Positions 42,999-53,378 of a DNA stretch of 64,000 bases are shown here, one piece after another. Each line of letters opens with the position of its first letter. Positions within the stretch are counted from its first letter, which is position 1. The notes beneath the pieces were generated by a model that saw only the letters and a list, made by a program, of their open reading frames with translations, did not search any database and was not told the origin of the DNA. The position numbers and the translations under genes were made by a program. Origin of the DNA: Madurella fahalii (taxonomy: Eukaryota; Ascomycota; Sordariomycetes; Sordariales); assembly GCA_029876055.1 (NCBI GenBank), contig CM056874.1, positions 3,844,001 to 3,908,000 of the forward strand. The letters are read 5' to 3'.

Positions 42999-44944
42999 CT
43001 ACACGTGCATTCCGAGCTTTGGCTCGATACCCTTCCCCTCGAGAGCATCCTCCACCTCCGTTCCGAGGATCTCCCATCCCTTACCTCTAAACCGTTTCGG
43101 CCAGATACCGTTTCTCCCCGGTGCCAGAATCCCGTTCGGATCTAGCGCATCCTTGATGGTTTCATTGAACCGCATCAGCGCGTTATTCCCCCAGTTGTAC
43201 GTCCCGGCCACCATATCGGCAAAGAGTATGTGCGTCCTGTACTCGCCGTACCCTTCGGCGGCTGCCTCAGCGATCATCTCGCGCATGCAAGCCGCCGCCC
43301 GCTTCTTTTCGTCCAGCGACGCCCGGTCATATACGATGTTGACGATGTAGTGCATCTCACGGCCAGCGACGCAAAGCGTCGGGATGAGGTCGAAGCCGTA
43401 CTTGGCGTGTAGGCGGACGACAATGTCGTGCACAATCTGTGCGTCTCGTCCGCGCGTTGGGACGATGGGGCTGAAGAACAAGTGGGCTGCATTTGGGACC
43501 CAGTTCAGCCAGTCGAGCTCGCGCAGGATGGGGACACCGCTGCACACGCTTACGCGCGAATGGAGATAGTGCTCAGGGGGGAGCTCCTCCGGGAACATCA
43601 TCTTGGCGCCTTGGATCTTGGAGAAGGCGGTGCGGATCAACTCCAGCTGGGCGGCGATGCTAGTAGGGTCGCCATACTGTGTGCCGTAGAACACCCAGGA
43701 CACATCACCCAGCGGCATGCTGGAAGCATGCTTTCGGATGATGTCGCGAGGAATGGGCCCTGATCCGTCGTAAAAATCAGTTTTGGGCCGCGCCGTCGTC
43801 GCCAGTTCTTGGATGGCATGCCGCAGCTGCGGGATGTTTCCAAGCACCCGTTGCTGAGCCAGTGGCCGGATAATCTCCACGATTGCCGGGAAGTCCTCTT
43901 CTCTAGGGAAAGTGATCACATAGGACTGATGTCCCGTTTCCGGCATCAGCCACATTCCCATTCGCACCACAATGCCAAAGTTGCTTTGGCTGAATATCCC
44001 GTCAGAATATGGTCCATATGCAGGCTGGAAGGATTGCCACGTCGGGTTGTCGGCCCCGTCCTTGCCTGGCAATGCTCCCATTCCGGTCCGCAACAACTCT
44101 CCATTGGGAAGGACGATCTCGAGGCCACAGTGGTTGGCAAAGTGGTCGCCATAAGGCGTATACCTAAGAGGCCAGAGTTAGAAGCCAAATAGCTAACCTA
44201 AAATACCTAGGGTACTTGCCCAACACCTCGATCGATGGCGTTGCCGAGAACACTTCCCCCGCCGACGTCTGGTGTGTCGATCCAGAGCGGCAATTTCCGC
44301 CGCTGAATTTCTTCGTACAGGGCAAAGTATGATACCCCCGGCTCGACGAGGCAGGAAGCGTTCTCAGGGTCAATATTCAAAATGCGGTTCATCCTCCTGC
44401 CAAGGTCGACCACAACACTTCCTGAGACTCGCGGGGCGGTGTCCCCGTATCCAATGTTTCTTCCCATGGAAACGGGGTAGATGGGTATCTTGTACCTATT
44501 CGCCCAACGGACAATGGCTTGTACGTCTCCTACCGAGCCGGGGTAGACAACAGCGCTGCAGACCATATCTTCCTGGCGGGCGATGTGAAAGGCATCGTGG
44601 GTATTTCTATTCGGTACTTTCAGCCGAAGTTAGTATCAGGAAAGACAACGCTAGACTTACGGGTGCTCTACATACCACCCGTCAACTAAGGGCTTGTCGT
44701 TGATCTCGACATGCCCAGCACCAAGGATCTGCTTCAATTCATCAATGGCTTGATCAAACTCGGCTCGCATTGTGTCGGGAGGGAGACGCGGCAGGTCGCC
44801 ATGGCGGGGGCTGCTTTCCGGTAGCGTCCGCTTCCCAAGGAGTCGATTTTTGGACGCGATTCCAACGTCGAGCAGGCGTTCGGGAAGACCCGAATGTTTC
44901 GAAGAGAGCGTAGGAGGAGGTGGATATGGCGAGTTGGATGACAT
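42999..44944 (-). CDS. Vanillyl-alcohol oxidase-type FAD-linked oxidase
   Basis: Three exons, 44944-44661, 44606-44220 and 44163-42999, give 611 residues, a little longer than characterised fungal vanillyl-alcohol oxidases (about 560). The FAD-binding PCMH half has VYPGSVGDVQAIVRWA, PVSMGRNIGYG and PDVGGGSVLGNA, with the Asp characteristic of the active site. The second intron (44219-44164) starts GCAAGT, a GC-AG intron. Removing it restores the family sequence RGVG-YTPYGDH. The substrate-binding half contains VAGREMHYIV, where the covalent flavin-linking His is expected, and GEYRTH followed by ETYNW-like TYNWGNN, matching the Tyr-Arg pair of the phenol pocket. Such enzymes oxidise 4-hydroxybenzylic alcohols, ethers or alkylphenols with O2. 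It is divergent from an FAD monooxygenase. Confidence 0.88.
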
Positions 44945-45420
44945 AGCTCTAGCTTTTGGTGATCCAGTTACGAAAATAATGCTTCGGCGAGGGAGACGGG
45001 CAATCCATCCTGGAAATTATGGTTGGAGACCACTATCAAACTGAAGTATTTAAACCGGGGTGTATTCTCTGCACTGAGATCAAGGTCGAGTTTGGGGAAA
45101 ACCCCGCATGCAACCAAGGGACAACTGCTGAACATGAGGGGCAACGAGCCCCCATGCCTACATTCTGCCGCGATTCTTTTTCCACGAAATCTTCAAATTC
45201 GGCAAGGGCTCAAAGCGGCACTTGTGATGAACTGCCGTGGCATAAGCATCGACTCTGAGTTGCCCCGCACCATGGCATGCCAGCTGAGTTAGAGGTAAGA
45301 TAGGGCCACGATTGCCGGGTCCGGCCGACCATATCAAAGCCTTTAACAATAATTAGGCACTCTCATCCGAGCTGACAGCCCTGCCAACGAATCAAGTGCA
45401 ACGAAGCCGGGCCCGACATC
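44945..45420. promoter_or_regulatory. Shared 476-bp promoter of two phenol-related flavoenzymes
   Basis: The region separates divergent start codons at 44944 and 45421. On the minus strand a TATA-like TTTAAATA at 45047-45054 lies about 103 bp before the oxidase start. No clear TATA box is seen for the plus-strand gene. Co-expression is inferred. Confidence 0.5.
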
Positions 45421-47048
45421 ATGAGCTCGCAGCAAGATCAGGTGCCAGGCGTTCCTTACTCGAGAGTTGTGTCTCCCCACAACCCTCCTCTGCGGGGTAT
45501 GTGTGCCATTGTCTTGCGCTTCGTGCCGTTATTGTACTCACGCCTTGTCGACAAAAGTCATCATAGTTGGTGCCGGTCTGGGCGGCTGTGCAGCAGCCAT
45601 TGCCCTCCATCACCATGGACACGAGGTCGTCGCTGTTCTCGACAAAGTCCGCAACTTCCACAGACTCGGTGACTCACTTGGGCTGGGAGAGAATGCGTAC
45701 AGACTCCTTGCTCGATGGGGTTGCAACATTAGGGAGATCCAAGAAATCGGCAACCAAGCGCCCACCATGAAGATCCGGCGATGGCATGACGGCAAGGTAC
45801 TGGCCGAGCAGCCGCTGATGGACATGGCTGGCTACATTGGCCACCGGGGCGACTATCATGACACTTTCCTCAAGTGGTATGTGCAAGCAGCGTCTCACTT
45901 CTGTCTCGCAACTTGCTACGGTACCCGAGACAAGCGGCATTGACTCATTTCCAGGGTCCGCGAGCGCAACATTCCCATCCGCATGGGTTGCGACGTGACG
46001 TCCTACTGCGACTCTGACCCCACACCCTCGCTAACCCTCGCCTCGGGCGAGACCTTGACCGCAGACATCATCGTGGCCTGCGACGGCATCAAGTCCCTCG
46101 CCCGGCATCTCGTCCTCGGCGCCCAAGACGACCCGGTCTCGAGCGGGTACGCCTGCTTCCGCGCGTATTTCGAGCCGAGCGAGGAAATGAAGGCGGACCC
46201 GTCCCGCAACGCTTTTCTCGGCGAGGACTCAGTCAACTTCTGGATTGGGCCCGACACGCATGTGGTTCAGAACACGTTACGTGGAGGACGAGAGTTTAAT
46301 TGGTAAGTTTAGTCGACAGGAACCCGGCATCGACGCTCCCCCCCGGAACAAGGTCAAGGAGATCCGCTGATGTGAGCCTGCTTCTCTTCAGGATCCTGAC
46401 GCACAAAGACGACGGCGACGTCCCAGAATCCTGGTTCCAACCAGGCGACATGGACGAAGTGCGGCGCCTGGTGGCCGACATCGACCCCGCCATCCGCGAG
46501 GCTATCAAGTCGACCGACAAGTGTCTCGACTGGAAGATCTGCTACCGGAAACCGCTTCCGACGTGGGTATCCCCGCACTCACACCGAATTGTGCTGCTTG
46601 GGGACAGCTGCCACGCGCATCTTCCGACCTCGGCGCAGGGAGCGAGCCAGGCGACCGAGAGCGCCGGGGTGCTGGCCGTGTGTCTGAGTCTTGTGGGGAG
46701 GGACGAGGTCAGGGTCGCGACAAGGGCGTATGAGAAGCTGCGGTTCCCGCGGGTCCGCGTCAGTCAGACACATGGCGAGGACCTAAGGGACCGGTGGCAT
46801 AATGTGTTGAAGAATGTGGATGGTGATGTCGACATTGACCCGGAGATGGTAAAGATCAAGGTAGGCTACATTTTGGAAAACAGGATTTCCCAAGCTTGGG
46901 AGTGGAGAGACAGCTAACGGCGGCATGTTAGAACCGACCCTTGTACGCCTTTGACTCGGAGCAGGATGCAAGGGACAAATGGGGCGAGGTTTCATCAAGA
47001 GTGCGGAGTGAGTTCGCCAGAGGCAAGATGGAGCCATTGTGTGATTAG
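45421..47048 (+). CDS. FAD-dependent aromatic monooxygenase (salicylate hydroxylase-like)
   Basis: Five exons, 45421-45496, 45558-45876, 45955-46302, 46392-46860 and 46932-47048, join in phase to 442 residues. The dinucleotide-binding GxGxxG motif VIIVGAGLGG (residues 26-35) is formed only after the first intron is removed. The DG motif is ACDGIKSLAR, and the third FAD motif is VLLGDSCHAHLP, followed by AQGASQATES, in which Ala-Gln-Gly replaces the usual GQG-like element. These are the three signatures of class A flavoprotein hydroxylases that use NAD(P)H and O2 to hydroxylate aromatic acids. Close fungal relatives are usually called salicylate or 6-hydroxynicotinate hydroxylase-like. The substrate is not predictable. 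Its head-to-head partner acts on 4-alkyl or 4-hydroxymethyl phenols, suggesting a joint catabolic step. Confidence 0.88.
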
Positions 47049-48874
47049 AACGCACAGAGATAGGTCTTAAAATTCAGGGCATGCTAGCATCATAATAGAC
47101 ACTTGCACGCCCTACTCGGCAAACGTTGGCTGCGAGGCCTTAGGATGGGGCTCACGATAGTTGAGAGCTAGAGCACTATGGAGGCACTGGAACTGTTTGT
47201 TACGGGATCAACAAGGTTTGTAACTCATAATAACCGTAGAGCATACCGTGAAATCGGACGACCCATGCGGATACAGAGCAGACGCTTGGCTTTGCCGTTT
47301 TAGTGTAGCCCCCTTCTGAGCCCGTACAAAATGAACAAAAACGAGCCAAAATGTATGTTCCTCCTTTGTTCAAGGCTGGATCAATGGAGACATACGTATC
47401 ACCATGCCCAACTGTGTACAAGAACAAAGTTCAATGTATGCTCGATTCGAAGGACAGCAAGGGTAAGATCTAGCCCTATTGTCTCATTACCCGAGCAAGA
47501 TTAGGACGATGGGAAGAGCGGGGGAAAGCGCGAGAAAGCAACCGCCAGCAGCATCCTTCGTGAGGGATGACATGAGATGGCCGAGACAACGCTATACGAC
47601 GGGTAGTAGCCGAGCTATAACGCTCTTGACGAAAAAGTGATAGAGATGGAAGGAGAAATGAAGCCACTCAGAGAGCCGGAATTTTATCAACAGCGGCTCG
47701 GTCATTCTGTTACCACCTCCGATGATGTCGGCTTCGGGTTATCTAACGCGCGCGGTACCAGACTGTCGTCGGAAAATTAAACAGAATAAGGAATTGAAAC
47801 GACATTGAAATCAGCGTTCCATGTCCTTCGCGTTTGAAGGGATTTCTGCCGACTGTTTGGGACGAAGAATGGTGAAGTGGTAGGATGGCATGCCAGCGTT
47901 GTTGCCGGCTCATGATTCATGAGCCCGATAAGTAGAGGCGGAGACACAGCTCGGCTTGAAGTGAGGGGAGGTGCGTGCGCTCTGACCAAGTTCGGATGAC
48001 CCCTCCAAAGATCACGGCAAGCAGCTCAACCGCTCAGGGCACACGGTTCATCTGCCGGGACAACTGACGGCAGAGTAATCGTGCTTGGGGAGAATTGCGT
48101 ATTAGGCTCTCCGTCCCTCTCCGCGCCGATCAATGCAAGAGTCTCAACTTCGGTCAGCAGGAAACCGATGCTGTGGTGATATGATGAATAATTCCTATCG
48201 CCTTGGAGGGCCGCAGCATCCGGGTTATTCTTGCGCCGGCGCGCTTGCCGTCACACAGAAGCATTGTGCATGAGCCACCACTTCTTCGCATAGGCCGGAC
48301 GCTGAATTACGATGTGCCGTGACGTACATGCTACAGCGATATAATAGGCATCGACAAGCTAGGATACTTAGAACCGAGCCGGTGACCGCGAGTTAGAAAT
48401 GGTCTACGACCCAACCTCCCTTAGACGGCCTCTTCTCCAGAATGAAATTCATTACAGAGTTCCCTACATGGCCTCACATAGATGATGGAGCTCATCAAAT
48501 CCATCTGCAACTCACTCAAAACCGATAAACTAATCATTTCTCTTGCTGTCCGTTCTCCCCAAATGAGTTGTTAGCTGAAGTTAGCTGAAGTACCCATTCT
48601 GGAATTATAATTACTTAGTTGACTCGCGTTGTGCTTGAGCAGCCAGTCACATGGCAGACTCTTGATTCTATGCGGCATGCGAGTAACCCAAAGCTCCTAA
48701 GCTTTGCTTATGTCATTTAGATTTGAACTGTGCTCTCCGGACGTCCGGCGCCCCGGACTCGGGTTGTTATCGGGGCGCCCGACGGTTTCCACCCAAGTCC
48801 CGGTTACCTCGTCGCAGCGACAGACCTCACAAGATGCATTGATACAATCTCGAAGCTGCCAGAATTCTCACAAC
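47049..48874. other. Intergenic region without recognisable gene
   Basis: 1.8 kb with no supported coding sequence. A 10-nt direct duplication (ttagctgaag) lies at 48571-48590. A GC-rich patch is present at about 48230-48260. Confidence 0.4.
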
Positions 48875-49397
48875 ATGCACATAGCGGCGCAGGAGTCGCA
48901 CCACGTTTCCGTCCTAGCGGGGCAAGGCGAGATCATCAAACTGCGTGCCGCCGTCAAGAGCCTAGCGACGCGAGAAAACACTTCCACAGCTGAAGTGCTG
49001 CTCGCCTGCAAAGACGATTTCCAGCAGACAGCAGCGCACATAGCGGCCAAGTCCGGCCAGACACGTACAATACGCCCGCCCTTAGCTTGGTCGCTGGATG
49101 GCACTGACAAGTAAAGCAGGCTCTATACAGACGCTCGCTGAGCTTCTCGACACAGACGAGAACAAGGCGACCTACTTTAATATGGCCAACCGCTTCTCAG
49201 GCGACCGGCCGGTGCACACAGCTATGCGGCACGGGTTCTTAGACGTTTTGAAGGTCCTGGTAGCCAATGGGGCAGATCCGACGGTGAAGAACCGCTTCGG
49301 GGATATGGTGGTGGACTATCCCGGCGACTTTGAGCTAGAGGAGGTGCAGCAGGTGCTCGATGAATACCGGGATAGAATATCCCGGCGGGCATCTTGA
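48875..49397 (+). CDS. Small ankyrin-repeat protein
   Basis: Two exons, 48875-49064 and 49120-49397, with a 55-nt intron (GTACAA...GCAG, CTGAC branch site), give 155 residues. Ankyrin-type segments are visible: MHIAAQESHHVSVLAGQGE at the N-terminus, QTAAHIAAKSGQTRSIQTLA created by the splice, and RPVHTAMRHGFLDVLKVLV followed by GADPTVKNRFGD. The final residues (EEVQQVLDEYRDRI) are helical. Small fungal ankyrin proteins of this kind act as protein-binding adaptors. No partner can be inferred. The Met at 48875 is chosen because ankyrin sequence starts there, and the frame is open further upstream but not protein-like. Confidence 0.65.
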
Positions 49398-49991
49398 GGC
49401 GTTGGGAGACGCATGACAGTAGGTGGTAGACATACACACCTACCAATCCAGTCACAACTGTGTCATCCCGAGACGCGGTCACGCATCCCAACTAAATTTC
49501 CTGTTCTACATCACATCGAGGTCCTCTCCGAACTTACCATTGCCTTATATCTACATCGCGGAGAGGCGATACCGTAGCACCGGAACTTATAGCAACCCCA
49601 CCTCACATTCTGCTTACCCCCTCGTTTTTGCTCTAGGTTCAAGGTTGTTGGAGATGGTGGTTGAGTGATGGAGGAGGGATATAGGATTAGGGTCATGGCT
49701 TGGATTTGCCAGTAGAACAGAGGTAAAGAGATTGAAAGTATGGGAGAAGAAATACTTGTGCATGGTTCAGAGACGCTTAAAAGTCCAGTTTCGCTTAGGA
49801 AATCGCACTCTTTTGGGGTTTAAATAATTTTTAGATTTGATACGTGGAATATATTACGGGCCCAATACCATAGTAACATAGCAAACGCTTAATGCCATCT
49901 TAGTCCGCCGTTCCTGCGAGAGTTACGATGCGATGCAAGGAAATGGAACTGAGCACGGAGCCCACTCTCAAACATCAAACCACAAATAAAC
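49398..49991. other. Intergenic region between ankyrin gene and tRNA-Asn
   Basis: No gene is visible. AT-rich around 49790-49880. Frames on both strands at about 49420-49700 lack protein character. Confidence 0.4.
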
Positions 49992-49996
49992 AAAAA
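49992..49996 (-). terminator. RNA polymerase III T-run after tRNA-Asn
   Basis: Five T residues on the minus strand, about 42 nt beyond the mature 3' end of the tRNA, are the first good Pol III stop signal. Confidence 0.45.
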
Positions 49997-50037
49997 TGAT
50001 CCACATTCTTCATCAAACGATGAGAGATGAGATAACT

Positions 50038-50111
50038 CTCCTCCGGGAAGGCTCGAACTTCCAACCTCCTGATTAACAGTCAAACGCGCTAGCCAATTGC
50101 GCCACAGAGGA
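50038..50111 (-). tRNA. tRNA-Asn (anticodon GTT)
   Basis: The minus strand gives a full 74-nt cloverleaf. The acceptor stem TCCTCTG/CGGAGGA carries discriminator G. The D arm contains GCGCAATTGGCTAGCGC, the anticodon loop CTGTTAA holds GTT, and the T arm contains GGAAG-TTCGAGC-CTTCC. No intron and no encoded CCA. A 183-codon frame over this locus (49889-50440) is a chance ORF. Confidence 0.96.
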
Positions 50112-51202
50112 TGTGGGACGGGCTGTGGAGTCCTGGGGAGCGCACGAGGTGTTGTGTTTCTGAGGCAACACGACTCGGCGGTGTGATTGAGTATCTTGGC
50201 GGATTTATCTGTTGTTGCATTGAGTTGCGGAGGATGGGGCTCACTCCATGATTTGAATCCCCTTGACTCGTCCCCCCGGTAAACATAAGCAGGACTTGTA
50301 TCACGCTGAGACTTGCATGACTCGTTGTAACCAGAGCTTTCTGACTTCCTGCGATTGAGATGGTTACAGTAACATGCCATCTCACATAGCATGGTTGCCT
50401 TTGGGTGTTCTGAGTGCCGGCGTCTCTGAAATGCATGCAATGGTCACAATGCTCATTGTGTCGGACCGATGGAGGTCCATCGAGACAAGGTGCATGTGAA
50501 TCAAAAAATTAATATCAAGCATACTCGGTAACAACAGCGTGGAGCCCACCCTGACAGTCATGTGCTATTGGATGGTGCGACATCAGAAGGGCCGTTCTTA
50601 ACATATTCCTGGACAAAAAGCAACCTGCGCATCCGCCAATGCGGTTCTTGTAAATTGTAACGTCCGAGGTTGGGCCCTTGAGCGGAAGACATCACCGCAT
50701 GTGCATCGCACCGACAACGAGGTCCTTGATAGTAATGACGTATTCAACATGCGGGGGAGTCTCGGACGGGGAAATTGCAAAGAACCCGAGCTCAAGAATA
50801 TCAGGGCAAGGCCCAGCCGCGGGACTGAATCACATGGCACCTTCCCGTCTTGGAAGAGGGACGTGAGAAAAAAAAAAAGAAGAAGAAGAAACTTGAACTG
50901 GAAAAGGCGCAATAGCGGAAGATGCCGGCACTTAGTAAATGCGTTTAACCGCAGTTCAAGGAAAGTTCCATTCCTCCATTCCTGCTGCTAGGTATTCCGA
51001 AGGAAGATGAACTACCGATCGAGGAAGCAACGCCGTGCCTGGTGGTAATGTCCTCTGTGCCCCTGCGCATGTCATAGCTCTCTTCGCCATTTACCCCTCC
51101 TCTTTCTCCTCCTCCTCCTCCTCCTCCCCCCTCTTTAAGTCCTCCCCTCCAGCCCTGGTCCTGCAACCCCCGCCTCCCAGTTGTGCGTTGCATTCCCCCC
51201 AT
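50112..51202. other. Intergenic region with CTC-rich tract
   Basis: No supported gene. An A/AG-rich tract lies at 50869-50890 and a (CTC)n-rich tract at about 51096-51128. It is the 3' flank of the GH2 gene. Confidence 0.4.
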
Positions 51203-53378
51203 CTACACCCTAGACTTGGCGGTGTCGTACAGGGCCTGGATGTCCTCTCGCCACCGCTTCCTGTCAACGCGGACCACGCGCCGGTCATAGGTCACCAGCC
51301 CGTTGACCTCGGCCTCGACGTCCGAGGTCTGCGTGTACACGGCGCCGCTGCACGCAAACCGCTCGACCTGCTGGCGGAGCAGCTCGAGCAGCACGTGCGC
51401 GCGGTAGTGGTACGAGTCGATCCCGGCGTGTATCTCGTAGGTTTCGTTGATCGTCCTGAGCGCGGTCTCGATTGGCCAGAGACTGGTGAACGGGAGGGGG
51501 AAACCAGGTTAGTTTGCCATGCCAGGTGATCTGTAGGATGATCCGCGGGGAAGAGTGTGGGTAGGGGTTCGGGAGATTGGTACGTACTTCTCATCTGCCG
51601 GGCGAATGCCGATTCCGCCAAACTCGCCCTGGAGACCAATCCGCTTGGGGTCGTACATAGAGGTGGGGAGGGAGAAGTAGGGCGCACCACACTGAGGCTC
51701 CGCGTAGTGGTGGTTATCCTGCGCAACATATGTTAGTCATCGCGGTGTGTATGTGGGTGTGTGTGTAGGTACTTACCGAGAAATCACCAGCCCCGTGATC
51801 ATGCCAGCCTGAGACAGCATCAATCAGCCGGGTTGGGTCCAATGCCCGGATCCGCTCGGCGATCGCAAACTCTGGGTGGTAGTCGACAATCTGGCCCCAC
51901 CCTTCGTTGTAGATCATCCATGTAACGATGCTAGGATAGCTCTTGTGCTCATTGACCATGATCTCGAGCTGGCGCTCAAACTCCTGTTGCTGGGCCTCGG
52001 TGGGCCGCGCGCCGTCGTGCACCCGCATCGAGACCATGTCTTGAATGACGAGGAGGCCTAGCCGGTCGCAGGCTTCATACCAGAGGTCGGGCTCGATTTT
52101 AATCTGTAGGACGCGGTGAGCAAAAGCCGAGAGATTCCGAAGTTGGATGTTGGGGTAGTATCTCACATGCTTCCGGACCATGTTCATCCCGAGATCTTTG
52201 ATGACCTCAAGGTCGTAAACCATCGCTTCCAACGTCGGAGGCAGGTGAAGACCGTCCGGCCAATATCCCTGGTCAAGCGGGCCGAACCAGAAGACGAATT
52301 CGCCATTCAGCAGCGGGCGCTCAACTCCTTTGATCACGCCACGCGAGACAGTGCGGAACCCGGTGTAGCTCTGGATCTCATCGGACCCCATCTTCACTGT
52401 GATGTTGTACAGAGTGGGCGAATCCGGAGACCACAGCTTCGGTGAGTCTACCTTGAAGGCGAAAGGCTCGTTTGATACCGACTTATGGGAGGCGACTACA
52501 TTGCCTTCCGCGCTGATGACCGAGATCTCGACGGGCGTGCTTTCATTGTGGCTGCTGTGGACAGTGACGGCAACTGGGTTCTTGGTTAGCACCTAGCCAC
52601 CGCCAAATCATCGTGGTGGTTCTCGAAGGGGCACTTGCCATTTCCGTCCATGCCGGCGGCGACATCCATGGTTGCGATGTAGGTTTCGGGAACGCTCTCA
52701 AGCCATACGGTCTGCCAAATTCCGCTGCAGGGAGTGTAAAAGATGTGGTGAGGCCGCTTGGTCTGCTTCCCTTGAGGGATGCTCTGGTCGTCCGTAGGGT
52801 CAAACACAAACACAAGCCTGGCATGGGCCTTAGTGATCCGTACACGCAAATGCGGAGATGAAGACTCACAGTTCATTGGAGCCATCCGGCTTGAGGTGCT
52901 CGGTAATATCGAAAGTGAAGCGCGAGTAGCCTCCGCGGTTGAAGCCAACCTCTTGTCCATTGAGGAATACTGTAGCTTCATAGTCGACGGCCTCGAAGTT
53001 GAGCAAGATGCGATTGTTCTCAATCCAGCTCGGATCGACGGTGAAGTTTCTGCCAAACCACATGTGGATCACGCCTTGGACCATAAGACCAGAGATGCCG
53101 CTCTCAATGCAGGAGGGGACCAGGACCTCCTTCTCCAAAGGTAACGGCGGCCTGTTGGCAATATCGCCGGCGCCGGCAGCAGCCTGGTAGGTCCAGATTC
53201 CATTCAGGGAATTCCAGGAATCGCGGCGAAGCTGTGGACGAGGGTACTGTGGCCAAGGATTGGTTCCGACTCTGTCGGTCCAGGGTGTGTCGAGCGGAGG
53301 CGGCAGGAGACGATAGGGTTCTGCTGCATTGACAGACGCCCAAAGGAGGGCGAACAGAGAGAGGAATCGTATAAGCAT
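51203..53378 (-). CDS. Secreted glycoside hydrolase family 2 enzyme
   Basis: Six exons, 53378-52870, 52817-52639, 52573-52167, 52103-51777, 51718-51588 and 51482-51203, give 610 residues. The start carries a signal peptide (MLIRFLSLFALLWASVNA). The GH2 layout follows. A sugar-binding domain contains SWNSLNGIWTY, FGRNFTV and FEAVDYEATVFLNGQ. An Ig-like domain contains SPDSPTLYNITV. A TIM barrel carries the acid/base Glu in IYNEGWG and the nucleophile Glu in LQGEFGG. Intron 2 (52638-52574) starts GCAAGT and is a GC-AG intron. Its acceptor is chosen because a CTAAC branch site precedes it and it keeps MDGN-VAVTV in frame. Intron 3 is a multiple of three and stop-free. GH2 covers beta-galactosidase, mannosidase, glucuronidase and others, and the specificity is not predictable here. 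Confidence 0.9.

Noticed and set aside
49889..50440. 183-codon minus-strand frame
   Set aside because: It runs through the tRNA-Asn gene and shows no protein character.
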